A model generated the notes under the pieces. That model was not told the origin of the DNA. It searched no databases and saw only the letters and a list, made by a program, of their open reading frames with translations. A stretch of 64,000 bases of DNA, taken from Bicyclus anynana. Lineage: Eukaryota > Arthropoda > Insecta > Lepidoptera > Nymphalidae. Where the stretch lies: positions 8,157,561 through 8,221,560 of the forward strand of contig NC_069093.1 of NCBI RefSeq assembly GCF_947172395.1, in the 5' to 3' direction. The stretch's first letter is position 1. Each line of letters starts with the position of its first letter. Position numbers and translations under genes: made by a program. Of this stretch, positions 1 to 9,178 are shown in pieces.

Positions 1-270
1 TCCTAATAACTATACAAATCATGCCCACGTGGAATGGTGGCAAGAATACTGGCTGCATTTCCGCGCTGGATAGCCAGGCTGATCCTTTGCGCAAAAAATG
101 AGCCAGCCCTTCTGTCACCAGTCGAGGCAACTAGCCGCGGTGAAATAATTCGGTAAAATTTTTTGGCACTGCGACTCCATGGCCCAAGGGTCTCCACGGC
201 AAAAGGTACAAATATATAACTCTCCGTCAGAGAGGCATACTTGAGCCACTTACCGGTTTCAGCTTTTTCA
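1..270 (-). mobile_element. Non-LTR retrotransposon fragment in ABCA intron
   Basis: The minus strand carries an open frame with a PFAVETLGPWS motif, then a TGD-RAGSFFAQRISLAIQ motif and an RGNAASI motif. This matches the C-terminal end of the reverse-transcriptase ORF of insect RTE-like or related LINEs, which I recognise from family knowledge. The frame stays open leftward to the end of the encoded tail near base 3 and rightward to about 265. It lies downstream of ABCA exon 3 in that gene's orientation, so it is most likely an intronic LINE remnant and not a transporter exon. The exact LINE clade is uncertain. Confidence 0.5.
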
Positions 271-331
271 CTTATTATTATAATTTAGATCTTCTATTTT
301 ATCAAAAAATAGACTAGGGTACAAATAATAC

Positions 332-1237
332 CTGGATCATTTCCTCCTTCCCAGGAAAATGGAAACCTCGGACCGGGTAATTCGAAAAAAGGAAATGTTA
401 GATCCGTTCGCCAGGTACGTCCACCTATGCCGAAAAATGAATTCTGTCGTGGTCTTTCAGGAAAACGCAATGCGTATGTCATGTTCAGAGGTAATTCTGT
501 TGCGCCTAAAAATTTTTTAATAGAATTAACAATATATCATTTAAAGAATCGAAAACTTTAGTAGTTGCTTTATTAACAAACCTAATAATCCATCATCAAA
601 TTGCACAGCAGCTACCACTTCACGAATCGATTCTTCGTCACTATAAATACGTATGAGATCTGAACTATGATTATACTCCTGAATCCTTACTAAGCCCTTA
701 GCATATTCATATATATCCGTAGAATTAATTTCTATAGGCAGATCATCCGGTATTTCCGGTATATCAGGAAAGTCCTCTTCATCTTTTAGCATGTCAATGA
801 TATCTCGTATGTTGTGAGCGAACAAATTTACAACTGCACTGCTCACAACACCTTTCAATAAGTCGCTTTTCGGTGAATACGCGAACGAGAGCTGACTTCT
901 ATTAAGACCTGGACTGAAATTGAAAACGATTTGTTAAAAAATTAATAGTTAGTATTAAAACAAAGAGTTATTATAGAAAATGAGTTACAACTTACAATAC
1001 AGTACGTGAAAAATTGAGAGTATGGGCGGGAATAGGTGGGTATCTTATAGTGTCTCTTCTAATAGGCTCTATTTGCTGTCGCAGAATGAGCACGAGCGCC
1101 ATAGTAACGACAGGCAACAGCAGTTCCACCACAGTCTGTCCTTTGTGCCGCCATTGCTGGAGGAAGTTCTTCCACATCAGCAGACGGAACTTGATCCAGG
1201 CGTTCGCCTCTTGAGATTGCTTTCTCACCTTCATCAT
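332..1237 (-). CDS. ABCA-type ABC transporter, first three coding exons (partial)
   Basis: Three exons join in phase: exon 1 at 1237-996, exon 2 at 913-582, exon 3 at 505-332. The first exon encodes an N-terminus with the WKNFLQQWRHKGQT motif followed by a hydrophobic segment (ELLLPVVTMALVLIL), the hallmark cytosolic start and first membrane helix of full-size ABCA lipid transporters. Exons 2 and 3 encode the beginning of the large extracellular domain, including the ELPLNMTYALRFPERPR stretch typical of this family. An in-frame TAA directly precedes the first ATG, so 1237 is the start in this exon; ATG 1234 follows at once. Donors are ATT|GTAAGTT, TTAG|GTTTGT and CCAG|GTATTA. ABCA proteins normally exceed 1,500 residues, so both nucleotide-binding domains lie beyond the left edge. 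The substrate, presumably a lipid, cannot be inferred, and the subfamily member (ABCA3-like or other) is uncertain. Confidence 0.85.
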
Positions 1238-1379
1238 TTAATCTATATTTATAAAAGATAATTATGGTTAATTATTTATTACCGTTTACAAAACTAGAAC
1301 GACTGAATGACAAAGTGGTGTTCACGATTCGTAAGTGGGGTCCACGAAAATTTATCTGGTTTCATAGTATATGAATTTA

Positions 1380-1569
1380 CTAGTAGACGCCGCGTGATTC
1401 CCGTTCCCGTTGGAATACAGGGATAAAATATAGCCTATAGCCTTCCTCGATAAATGGGCTATTTTACACTGAAAGAATTTTTCAAATCGGACCAGTAGTT
1501 CCTAAGATTAGCGCGTTCAATCAAACAAACAAACAAACAAACTGTTCAGCTTTATAATATTAGTATAGA
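1380..1569 (-). mobile_element. Short Helitron-like element, family A
   Basis: Read on the minus strand it starts TCTATACTAATATTATAAAG and ends with CTAG followed by T, the 5' TC and 3' CTRR termini of Helitrons inserted between A and T. Near-identical copies lie at 14936-15125 and 41415-41585. It has no coding capacity and is non-autonomous. This copy has an expanded CAAA repeat near 1530. Confidence 0.7.
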
Positions 1570-2013
1570 TTGCTTCCTTGTGCTGTAAATAGATATCAAA
1601 AATTAATGTTGGATAAACAACTTTTCCCTGGACAATTTTACTTAGCCACTCACAGGAAAATCAATTAAATTAGACGAAAATTTCCATAGGAAATCTCACA
1701 TTTTTTGTCGAGTTTTGGATAGAAATTCAGCAGAAGGTCCACCAGTTAAATTAGAAAGTGGACTATGAGAAAAAAAAGTTTAGGAACCTCTGGTCTAGCC
1801 TCTGGGCTCTTCGAACATTGGGAGAAAAAGAAGCCTTATGTTGCTTATTGTGCTGATAATCCTATAGTCCGGTAAATTTAGACATTCGAAGTTACATAAG
1901 TTGAGACATAGGCTATATAAATTTTATAAAAAAAATTATATTATGGAATTTAAACCTCAGTTTCTAACATCAAAAAAAATAAACTGAGACTATCGTCATT
2001 TGTTTAGTATCAA

Positions 2014-2142
2014 AACTTCATACATGCATTAGAGTACTGCATACCCTAAGTGTTGTAACGCTTAACTAACGAAGATTTTCCCAGTTTGGTTAATTTTTCT
2101 TACTAGTGCATACCCTGATCGACAACCTTATGCACGCCACTG
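2014..2142 (-). mobile_element. hAT-like MITE, degenerate copy
   Basis: The right end (2131-2142) is the same 12-bp terminal inverted repeat, TGCACGCCACTG, seen in the complete MITE at 6900-7048, and the interior aligns with that element in inverse orientation (shared ACTAGTGCATACCCTGATCG and ACTTCATACATGCATTA). The left terminal repeat is lost or mutated and no target-site duplication is visible. Confidence 0.6.
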
Positions 2143-2477
2143 ATACATACATAGACCATGCCAAAATCATTACCCTTCCTTTAGACTTCGCCGTAGTCGG
2201 TTAAAAATGAATTCACGGTCAAAATTTAACGTTAAACGATGTAAATTGAGTTAGTTTAACGTGGTATGTAAAAGAGCGATTTTGAGCATAGCAACCGTTA
2301 TGTAGGCCGACACACGACAGTGTAGGCAGAATACCTACAGTTGTTGGTATAATTTGCTTATTGACCTAGACACGAATACGGAAATGTGACAGACTGACTC
2401 TACTCCGCTTACCTAAAGGCATCACACATACATCGTCTGCTAAATAGCAATTAGATGTAGCACCGAGTATGTATGAG

Positions 2478-2519
2478 TATCTACACTATACGACATACAT
2501 GTATCGTATAGTGTAGATA
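2478..2519. repeat. Perfect 16-bp inverted repeat, 10-nt loop
   Basis: Arms at 2478-2493 and 2504-2519 are exact reverse complements (TATCTACACTATACGA and its complement) around CATACATGTA, which itself holds a short palindrome. The flanks are repeat-rich non-coding DNA. No function is assigned. Confidence 0.8.
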
Positions 2520-2944
2520 GCACAGCAGGCCAGAATAACACATAACAATAGTAGATTGTTAACCGAGGGTGGAAAAAATCAATTGCCGAGACAAAACACA
2601 AGGTATCTACTCGAAACCGTTGAGGAGCTCCTTCGTCTGTGCTTCGGCTCCAACATCAGATCGACACCAGATCTTCATTAAACTATAGTGCTTTAAAACA
2701 CTTAATGAATACATTAACAAACACACTAGTTGCCTCTATAATATTCGAAATTTCCCCTCAATTTCTCCAGGATCCCATCATCAGATCCTGACATGATTAC
2801 TATGAAACCAATTGGAAAACAAACCCTTTCAAACGAAAAAATGATTTTAAATCGGTTCAGGCGTCTTCGAGTTATCGGTGAACATACAAAAAAAAAGATT
2901 CCGATGAATTGATAACCTTTTCCTTTTTTTTAAGTCGGTTAAAA

Positions 2945-3254
2945 ATAACTATCACATGGTGATTAGTGATCGATACTGATGTCAAAAATGCAATCAGTAA
3001 AATATTTGTCTGTCTGTATGTTCGTTATAGAAACAAAAACTACTCGACGGATTTTAACCAAACTTGGTACAATTATTCTTCATTCTCCTGGACAGGTTAT
3101 AGTATAATTTTCATCACGCTACGATCAATAGGAGCAGAGCAGTGAAGGGAAATGTTGAGAAAAGGGGAGAAGTCACTCCATTTTCACAGCGATACTACTG
3201 TAAGGGCTGGATCAAAGAGGTCTAAGGGCTGACGAAGTCGCGGACGTCCGCTAG
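2945..3254 (+). mobile_element. Helitron-like element, family B, 5'-truncated
   Basis: It matches the complete copy at 4496-4863 from the AAATAACTATCA segment to the terminal CGTCCGCTAG followed by T, but the first ~70 bases (TCTATA...) are missing. In their place is a different dispersed repeat ending AAGTCGGTTAAAAAT, which recurs near 46080 and 55275. Confidence 0.65.
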
Positions 3255-3645
3255 TATGATATTACAATTGAGTTTTTAGACGAATTTGTTACCGTGTTAC
3301 CTTAATTGTTATATCCGATAAGGTGCAACAAGCATGAATATTGCCATAGAAAAGCTGGGACAGTTAGCTATTATCTCTTTGCCCTACCTACTTATACATG
3401 CCTACTCATTACCTAGGTATGTACATAAAGAACGTAACATAAAAGCGCAATAATTCAGAGCTAGGCATGTAGGTACTTTGGCATTTTTGGTTATCTAATA
3501 AAGATAACTGAAGTAAAACGATAATCCTGACCGATTAGTCTCTGAAAACATTGTACACAGTAAGTACGTAGACCTGTTACAATTTCCGTAATTTTCAATA
3601 CGACGTAGGTACATAGGTTCCTAACTGTACCTACCTCCGTTGACG

Positions 3646-3970
3646 ACCTCCGTGGCGCAGTGGTATGCGCGGTGGATTTACAAAACGGAGGTCCTGGGTT
3701 CGATCCCCGGCTGGGCAGATTGAGATTTTCTTAATTTGTCCAGGTCTGGCTGGTGGAAGGCTTCGGCCGTGGTTAGTTACCACCCTACCGGCAAAGACGT
3801 ACCGCCAAGCGATTTAGCGTTCCGGTACGATGCCGTGTAGAAACCGAAAGGGGTGTTGATTTTCATTCTCCTCCTTACAAGTTAGCCCGCTTCCATCTTA
3901 GACTGCATCATCACTTACCCTCAGGTGAGATTGTAGTCAAGGGCTAACTTGTAAAGAATAAAAAAAAAAA
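3646..3970 (+). mobile_element. tRNA-derived SINE, family A
   Basis: The head carries pol III promoter boxes: an A box in TGGCGCAGTGGTATGCG and a B box in GGTTCGATCCCC, spaced as in a tRNA gene. A conserved body follows (GGCTTCGGCCGTGGTTAGTTACCACC...) and the element ends in an A-run at 3961-3970. A second copy sits at 6356-6660; partial copies lie at 23345-23520 (minus) and 43083-43250. The tRNA part cannot fold as a standard tRNA, so it is a SINE and not a tRNA gene. Confidence 0.8.
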
Positions 3971-4189
3971 ACCCTACATTATATGCTATTTTTGTTTGGT
4001 TAAGGCCCAGCTTTTCAGTAAGTAATAAAGTCAATTACACTATTAACCTACCTACACTTAAATTAGGTATCGCGACGCTACGTAGACGAAGAAAGCTTCA
4101 GTTTCGTACATTCGTACATTATTTGGATCCACCTCATCACGTATCTTACGTTACGTTGTATATGTCTGCCTAACACCCTTATCCCGGAA

Positions 4190-4475
4190 AGTATACCTAG
4201 GCGTCTTTTGGAGCTAATCTTAGTCTGGAAACCGATATGCTAAGGTAACAGCCCCAAAACCAACCCCTGCGAAACCCTATGTGTCCCTTCGTAACTCTCT
4301 CGTACGTCCAACTCTCCTTCCCTAGTGGCTCGGCACTAGCAAGCACCTTAAACGGTGTGTCCCAGCGGCCATATTATTAACATTATAACAGAGAATAAAC
4401 ATTAAACAGCTATCGGTTTCAGCAGGCCTTGGCATTAAAGGCCAATACGCTGATGATCATGATGATATTACCTAG
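4190..4475 (+). mobile_element. Probable LINE 3' tail
   Basis: The segment ends with a GGCCTTGGCATTAAAGGCC palindrome, an AATACGC step and a degenerate TGATGATCATGATGAT run, resembling the 3' end of lepidopteran non-LTR elements with GAT-repeat tails. No intact reading frame was found. The assignment is by resemblance only. Confidence 0.35.
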
Positions 4476-4495
4476 ATACGTGTAGGTCTATGTTA

Positions 4496-4863
4496 TCTAT
4501 AGTTATACTAAATCTCTAGAGAGGTAAATTCTGTAAATGAAATATATTTCCAAAATAACTATCAGGGAGTGATTAGTGATCGATACTGATGCCAAAAATG
4601 CAATCAGAAAAATTTTTGTCTGTCTGTATGTATGTTCGTTATGGAAACAAAAACTACTCGACGGATTTTAACGAAACTTGGTAGGTACAATTATTCTTCA
4701 TACTCTTGACCAGGTTATAGTATACTTTTCATCACGCTACGAGCAGAGCAGTGTAGGGAAATGTTGGGAAAACGGGAGAGGTTACTCCATTTTTACAGCG
4801 ATACTACTGTAAGGGCTGGATTAAAGATGTCTAAGGGCGGACGAAGTCGCGGGCATCCGCTAG
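4496..4863 (+). mobile_element. Helitron-like element, family B, complete
   Basis: It runs from TCTATAGTTATACTAAATC to GGCATCCGCTAG. Copies of the same ~365-bp family are at 2945-3254 (truncated), 9434-9803, 37977-38340 and 53783-54147 (the last three inverted). The 3' end has the GC-rich GACGAAGTCGCGGGC segment just before CTAG, as expected for the Helitron terminal hairpin. There is no protein-coding capacity. A 26-bp tandem duplication (TTAAGCTTTTATATAGTTG...) follows at about 4908-4961. Confidence 0.7.
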
Positions 4864-5844
4864 ATAATAATAATCGAAATTAAAAATGCAGGCAGAATTC
4901 GACTAAGCTTTTATATAGTTGAAGGTAATATTAAGCTTTTATATAGTTGAAGGTAATATTAAAATTTAGATACTTGCATACCTAAGTACGCATGTATGTA
5001 GCATTAATTTAACTTCCAGTTCCCTAAGTGATTTAAAACTTAAAGGAATAAAAAAACTCATTCATTAATAAAACCTATTTCTTCTATATAAAAAAATGTA
5101 AATAAATAAAATACCTGTGAAGTGCTCAGCGGACGTTAATATTGGATAGATAGGGAATCTCTATCCTGTAATTTATCACTATAGCATTCGTTTTAATAAT
5201 CTAATAAACTTGATTTAAAAGGAAACTTGATGTTCTGGTTTTCCCCTAGTTCAGTTCTAATACAAGTATCTAGCCTAAAAGTGGTTGCACTTTGTTTTAT
5301 TAAGTACAGGCACAATAGATACGCAATAGTATGTTTAATAGCAATCGTTTGGCATAACACTTTCTACATCACTTTATTTAATTCGTTCTCGTAACCACTG
5401 GCAACAAATTCACACGCCGATTTTCATAAATTTTGGCGACTTTACAGTGCAATACGCGGGATCTCACTGAAAACTGTCCGTGCTATTATTTTACGTATCT
5501 ATCCAATCATGAACAATTCGCAGAAGTACCTACGCTTCTTATCATTGTAGATATTAATGTACAGTACGTAACGTAGGCAGGTGGATATTTAGTCGGCGCG
5601 TGTAGAACATTGAAATCTGTTTTGATTGTCCTTCTACCATTTGCGAGAGTCAACAAAAGACTGCATCGTCATTTAACCGCAGAATTTGTAATACAGAAAT
5701 TTTCTATGCCTCATAGAAGTACCTATTTTATACTAGGACATTTAGACTTTCATCACAACTCAAGGAAACTTTGTGAATATGTATAACTAGGCACCACTAC
5801 TACCTCATTTCCAAAAAAAAAAAATATTTGAACGGTTTCTGGCG

Positions 5845-5990
5845 ATATACGCCGTTGGTCCAGTGCTTAGCCTATGTAATTTCAGATCACGAGGTCCTGA
5901 GTTCGAATCATGGGTCGAGCAATAAAAGTTTTTCTTTCTTCTAAGAAATTTTCACTTGGAAATCTCAGCCCGGGGAAATTGATGGTGTTA
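5845..5990 (+). mobile_element. tRNA-derived SINE, family C
   Basis: A tRNA-like head (GTTGGTCCAGTGCTTAGCC...GATCACGAGGTCC...GAGTTCGAATC) has A- and B-box spacing of a pol III promoter and is followed by a non-tRNA body. A degraded relative lies near 35690-35800. Confidence 0.6.
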
Positions 5991-6035
5991 CACCCTCGCA
6001 AGCCCTCAGCTACGGTCATTATTATTAATGTTACC

Positions 6036-6144
6036 GTACCGCACTACTACAATCTGATAGTATTGTAGTAGTGCGGTACGAGGTCCGTCGACCTCGTAAC
6101 TCTCGAAGACACTAGACGTACGAGGTCAATTGACCTCGTACCGC
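6036..6144. repeat. Cluster of nested perfect palindromes
   Basis: Three inverted repeats are packed together. Arms at 6036-6053 and 6062-6079 are an 18-bp perfect repeat with an 8-nt loop. TACGAGGTC at 6076-6084 pairs with GACCTCGTA at 6089-6097. A 24-bp perfect palindrome occupies 6118-6141. In addition GCGGTACGAGGTC at 6073-6085 is the exact reverse complement of 6132-6144, so the block can fold into alternative branched structures. It lies between SINE copies in non-coding DNA. Confidence 0.85.
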
Positions 6145-6355
6145 AACGAACGTGTTAATGAATTTAACATTATCACCCTAAGCCCGCCAACCCGCATGAG
6201 AGCAGCGTGGTGGAACACAGCTCCACGTGAGGCGATAAAGGAAATTGGGAGAGCGATAATGTGAACTGGGTTCCAGATGATATTTAACGGGTGCGGGTGT
6301 AGGTAAAACTAAGCTCCTCCAGGTAGAAAAGGTACTGCCTGCGTAATAGTGTTCT

Positions 6356-6660
6356 TGACGGCCTCCGTGGCGCAGTGGTATGCGGTGGATTTACAAGACG
6401 GAGGTCCTGGGTTCGATCCCCGGCTGGGCCGATGGTCCAGGTCTGGCTGGTGGGAGGCTTCGGCCGTGGCTAGTTACCACCCTACCAACAAAGACGTACC
6501 GCCAAGCGATTTAGCGTTCTGGTACGATGTCCTGCAGAAACCGAAAGGAGTATGGATTTCATCGTCCTCCTAACAAGTTAGCCCGCTTCCATCTAAGATT
6601 GCATCATCACTTACCATGGTGAGATTGTAGTCAAGGGCTAACTTGTAGAGAATAAAAAAA
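6356..6660 (+). mobile_element. tRNA-derived SINE, family A, second copy
   Basis: It aligns over its whole length with the copy at 3646-3970, including the A box, B box, the GTGGCTAGTTACCACC body and the GTCAAGGGCTAACTTGTA end, then an A-rich tail. Small indels separate the two copies. Confidence 0.8.
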
Positions 6661-6739
6661 ACGAAAAAAAAACATGATCACTAATCAATTCGTAGGCAAA
6701 CAGACTTGTGCTTAAACATACCTCTTACTTTTTCGACCT

Positions 6740-7172
6740 GGGTGAGAGGTTGACCAACACTGCGCTTTCTAGTGCGGGGTCACCATTTCAGCGCATTGGG
6801 ACCCCAACGTCCATCGCTATTCGAATTATGTGCCCCGCCCATTGTCACTTCAGCTTCGGGGATTGGTTAGCTATGACTGGTTCTTTTACGGCTCCGAGCC
6901 AGTGGCGTGCATAAGATTGTCGATCAGGGTATGCACTAGTAATAAAATTAAGCAAACTGGAAAAAATCTGTACCTATTTAGAACTAAGAAGACAACTCTT
7001 AGGGTATGCAGTAGGTACTTTAATGCATGTATGAAGTGCACGCCACTGCTCCGAGCATAGCTCGTTCCATCGCTCACTGTGTGAATCAGAGGTCTTCTTA
7101 GGAGGCTTATATTTAGCGAACAAGTCTCGGAACTTGTCATAGCGAAATAGGTCATCACTGGCAAGTGGCAAC
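6740..7172 (-). mobile_element. RTE-like LINE 3' fragment, interrupted by a MITE
   Basis: The minus strand matches the C-terminal coding end of the LINE at 40382-40906: shared segments include TGCCAGTGATGAC at the right side and the region around TTGACCAACACTGCGCTTT at the left. A hAT-like MITE (6900-7048) splits it. Reading frames are broken, so this is a dead fragment. Confidence 0.6.
6900..7048. mobile_element. hAT-like MITE with 8-bp target-site duplication
   Basis: A 149-bp element bounded by perfect 12-bp inverted repeats, CAGTGGCGTGCA and TGCACGCCACTG. It is flanked on both sides by CTCCGAGC (6892-6899 and 7049-7056), an 8-bp direct repeat. An 8-bp duplication plus CAGTG-type ends is the signature of the hAT superfamily. 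The host site is a LINE fragment, so removing the MITE and one duplication restores the LINE alignment with 40382-40906. Confidence 0.85.
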
Positions 7173-8594
7173 ACCTAGTTTCGTAGGTACTCGTAACCTA
7201 ACTTCTTGATTTCATTACATTCTTCAATATCCATCCCTCATCAAGATTTTTTGATTAGATATTTAATACGGATTATCTATCTAAGATACGAATACGTACG
7301 TACCATTTACGGCGCAGTGTATCATCTTTCTCTACCAATCAACAACAACAACAAAACAATCACACGAGTGAAACTTGAAGCCAAGCAACGCACCTGCCTA
7401 TCTACCTAATTTGTAATGAGATTTAATTTTAGGTATTATTAAAGTAGTGTTACCAACTCTCCAAAATATTTATCCCTAAAGTTTGTGTCAAAAACTTAGT
7501 AATTATTGAGTTATCCCCCTAAAAAATATAAATTCATAATAATTTAGAAATAATATGTTGTAATATTATGTTTCAAAAGTCTATATTTAATACAAACAAA
7601 ATACTACGTCTTTATCTGAAGATTCAGATTTTTTGAAATCATATAGGTATGTTGACAATTAATAAATTTACCATTTTTTTTATATTCGATGAAAATTACC
7701 GCCAGTTGCCTCAGAGTAGTTGTAGAATAACGTATTATATGTCGTTATAAGTCGCTAGGCCAAGAAATAAATATTAAAATTATCATAAATTTAAAAATAT
7801 TAAAGAGTCAAAAAATCCCTGAAAATATTCCTAAAACATTCATTTCACTTATTTGCCCCCTAAATCTGGGGGAAAACCCCTAAGTTGGGAACCCTGTTAA
7901 AGTACTGTAAATGATTATTATTATTAATGCAGCTACGTCAATTACCTACGTTGGTACTTGGAACTATTGATTTTTGATAAAAAGATAATAGAACAGAAGT
8001 ATCACTTACGCCAGTCATATTGTCTTATCATTATTATTTAGGAACAGCGTTCATATTATCAACAACTAATAATAATTAATTATTATTAATTACGCGTCGG
8101 TGCCAAACGTGATTTATTTGCTTAACAATTGTTTTCTTTTTTTTTCTTATATTATGAAGATACCTATTATAGTTTGGCAAGTTCGTTGATAACACTCCCA
8201 TGATATGCGGGCGACGGGGGGAAAGACTTCGCGGGTGTGAAATCGTGCGTGCGGGGAAGTGACGTGCATCAGTCGTGGGCTTTTCATTCATCGCTACACG
8301 CCCCCCGCCGCGTGCGCAACATCGGTAGTGTTACAAACGAAGTTGCCAAGTTATACTTATAGTATGTACACTTACTACCAATCCATAATTCTTGAGCCCA
8401 AACTGGAAAGACAGACTGACGTAGCAAAGCTGTAAGGGTTTCTTGTTGTCTGCAGAACCCTAATTATGGGTCAAATCTGCCCTCAATATTATTTTATCAA
8501 AGAAAAAAACATACCTATTCATTCGAAAAAGTCTGGACCTTTGTAATCTGCTATCTACTAAAACCATCTTGTCTCGCACTCCAGGCGTCCAGTT
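7173..8594. other. Non-coding stretch, no recognisable feature
   Basis: AT-rich sequence with many stops in all frames. A more GC-rich patch at about 8205-8330 has no promoter motif I can name. A fragment at 8415-8460 ending GCAGAACCCTAAT resembles the end of the dispersed element E described at 47399-48018. Confidence 0.4.
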
Positions 8595-8690
8595 ACCATC
8601 ATAATTATCAACCCATATTAGACTCACTGCTGAGCTCGAGTCTCCTCTCAGAATGGGAGGGGTTAGGTCCATCACGCTGGTCCAATGTTT
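8595..8690 (-). mobile_element. SINE family D fragment
   Basis: Minus-strand match to the 3' part of the complete SINE at 50311-50621, including the CAGTGAGTC..ATATGGGTTGATAAT end and the CATTCTGAGAGGAGACTCGAG region. Only about 95 bp remain. A Helitron-like remnant (CTAGTAAAACCATCC..., 8792-8885) follows. Confidence 0.55.
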
Positions 8691-9178
8691 ACCATACTTA
8701 GTGTTAAACTATGGTAGGGACTAGGAGCTGAGAAACTTTTATAAATTGACATGGGTTTGGAAATCAGTACTCCCACTATGCAGGATAGGTTCTAGTAAAA
8801 CCATCCCCCCCCCGCGCGTAGTTCTTATTCCTGAGAGGTTACAGAGATAAAATATAGCTTATGTTTCTCGCTGATAATGTATCTTTTAAATGATAAAATA
8901 TTTTTTTAAATTGGTAGCGGTTTAGGCGTGAAAGCGCAACAAACTCACTTTGGCATTTATACTTAAGCTCGTTCTTTACACCCTTATTCAACTCAACTGA
9001 GAAACATGTATGTACCTCTTATCCTGGAAAACTTAACATAGGGATAAAAAGAAAGCCACATTCAATTAATGCTTGTTTTATAAATAAAAGTGAAAGCAAA
9101 CCGGAGATTGCTTATATAATTCTAAAACTAAAATTAACAATTATTTCTTAATACACTTATTTACACTTATCAAAGTAA

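Noticed and set aside
3..197. Fourth exon of the ABCA gene
   Set aside because: Its protein motifs belong to a LINE reverse transcriptase, not to an ABC transporter.
3646..3720. tRNA-gene-like sequence with A and B boxes
   Set aside because: It lacks a foldable acceptor stem and is part of a repeated SINE with the same downstream body at 6356; the same reasoning applies to the heads at 5845, 36493, 36587 and 50311.
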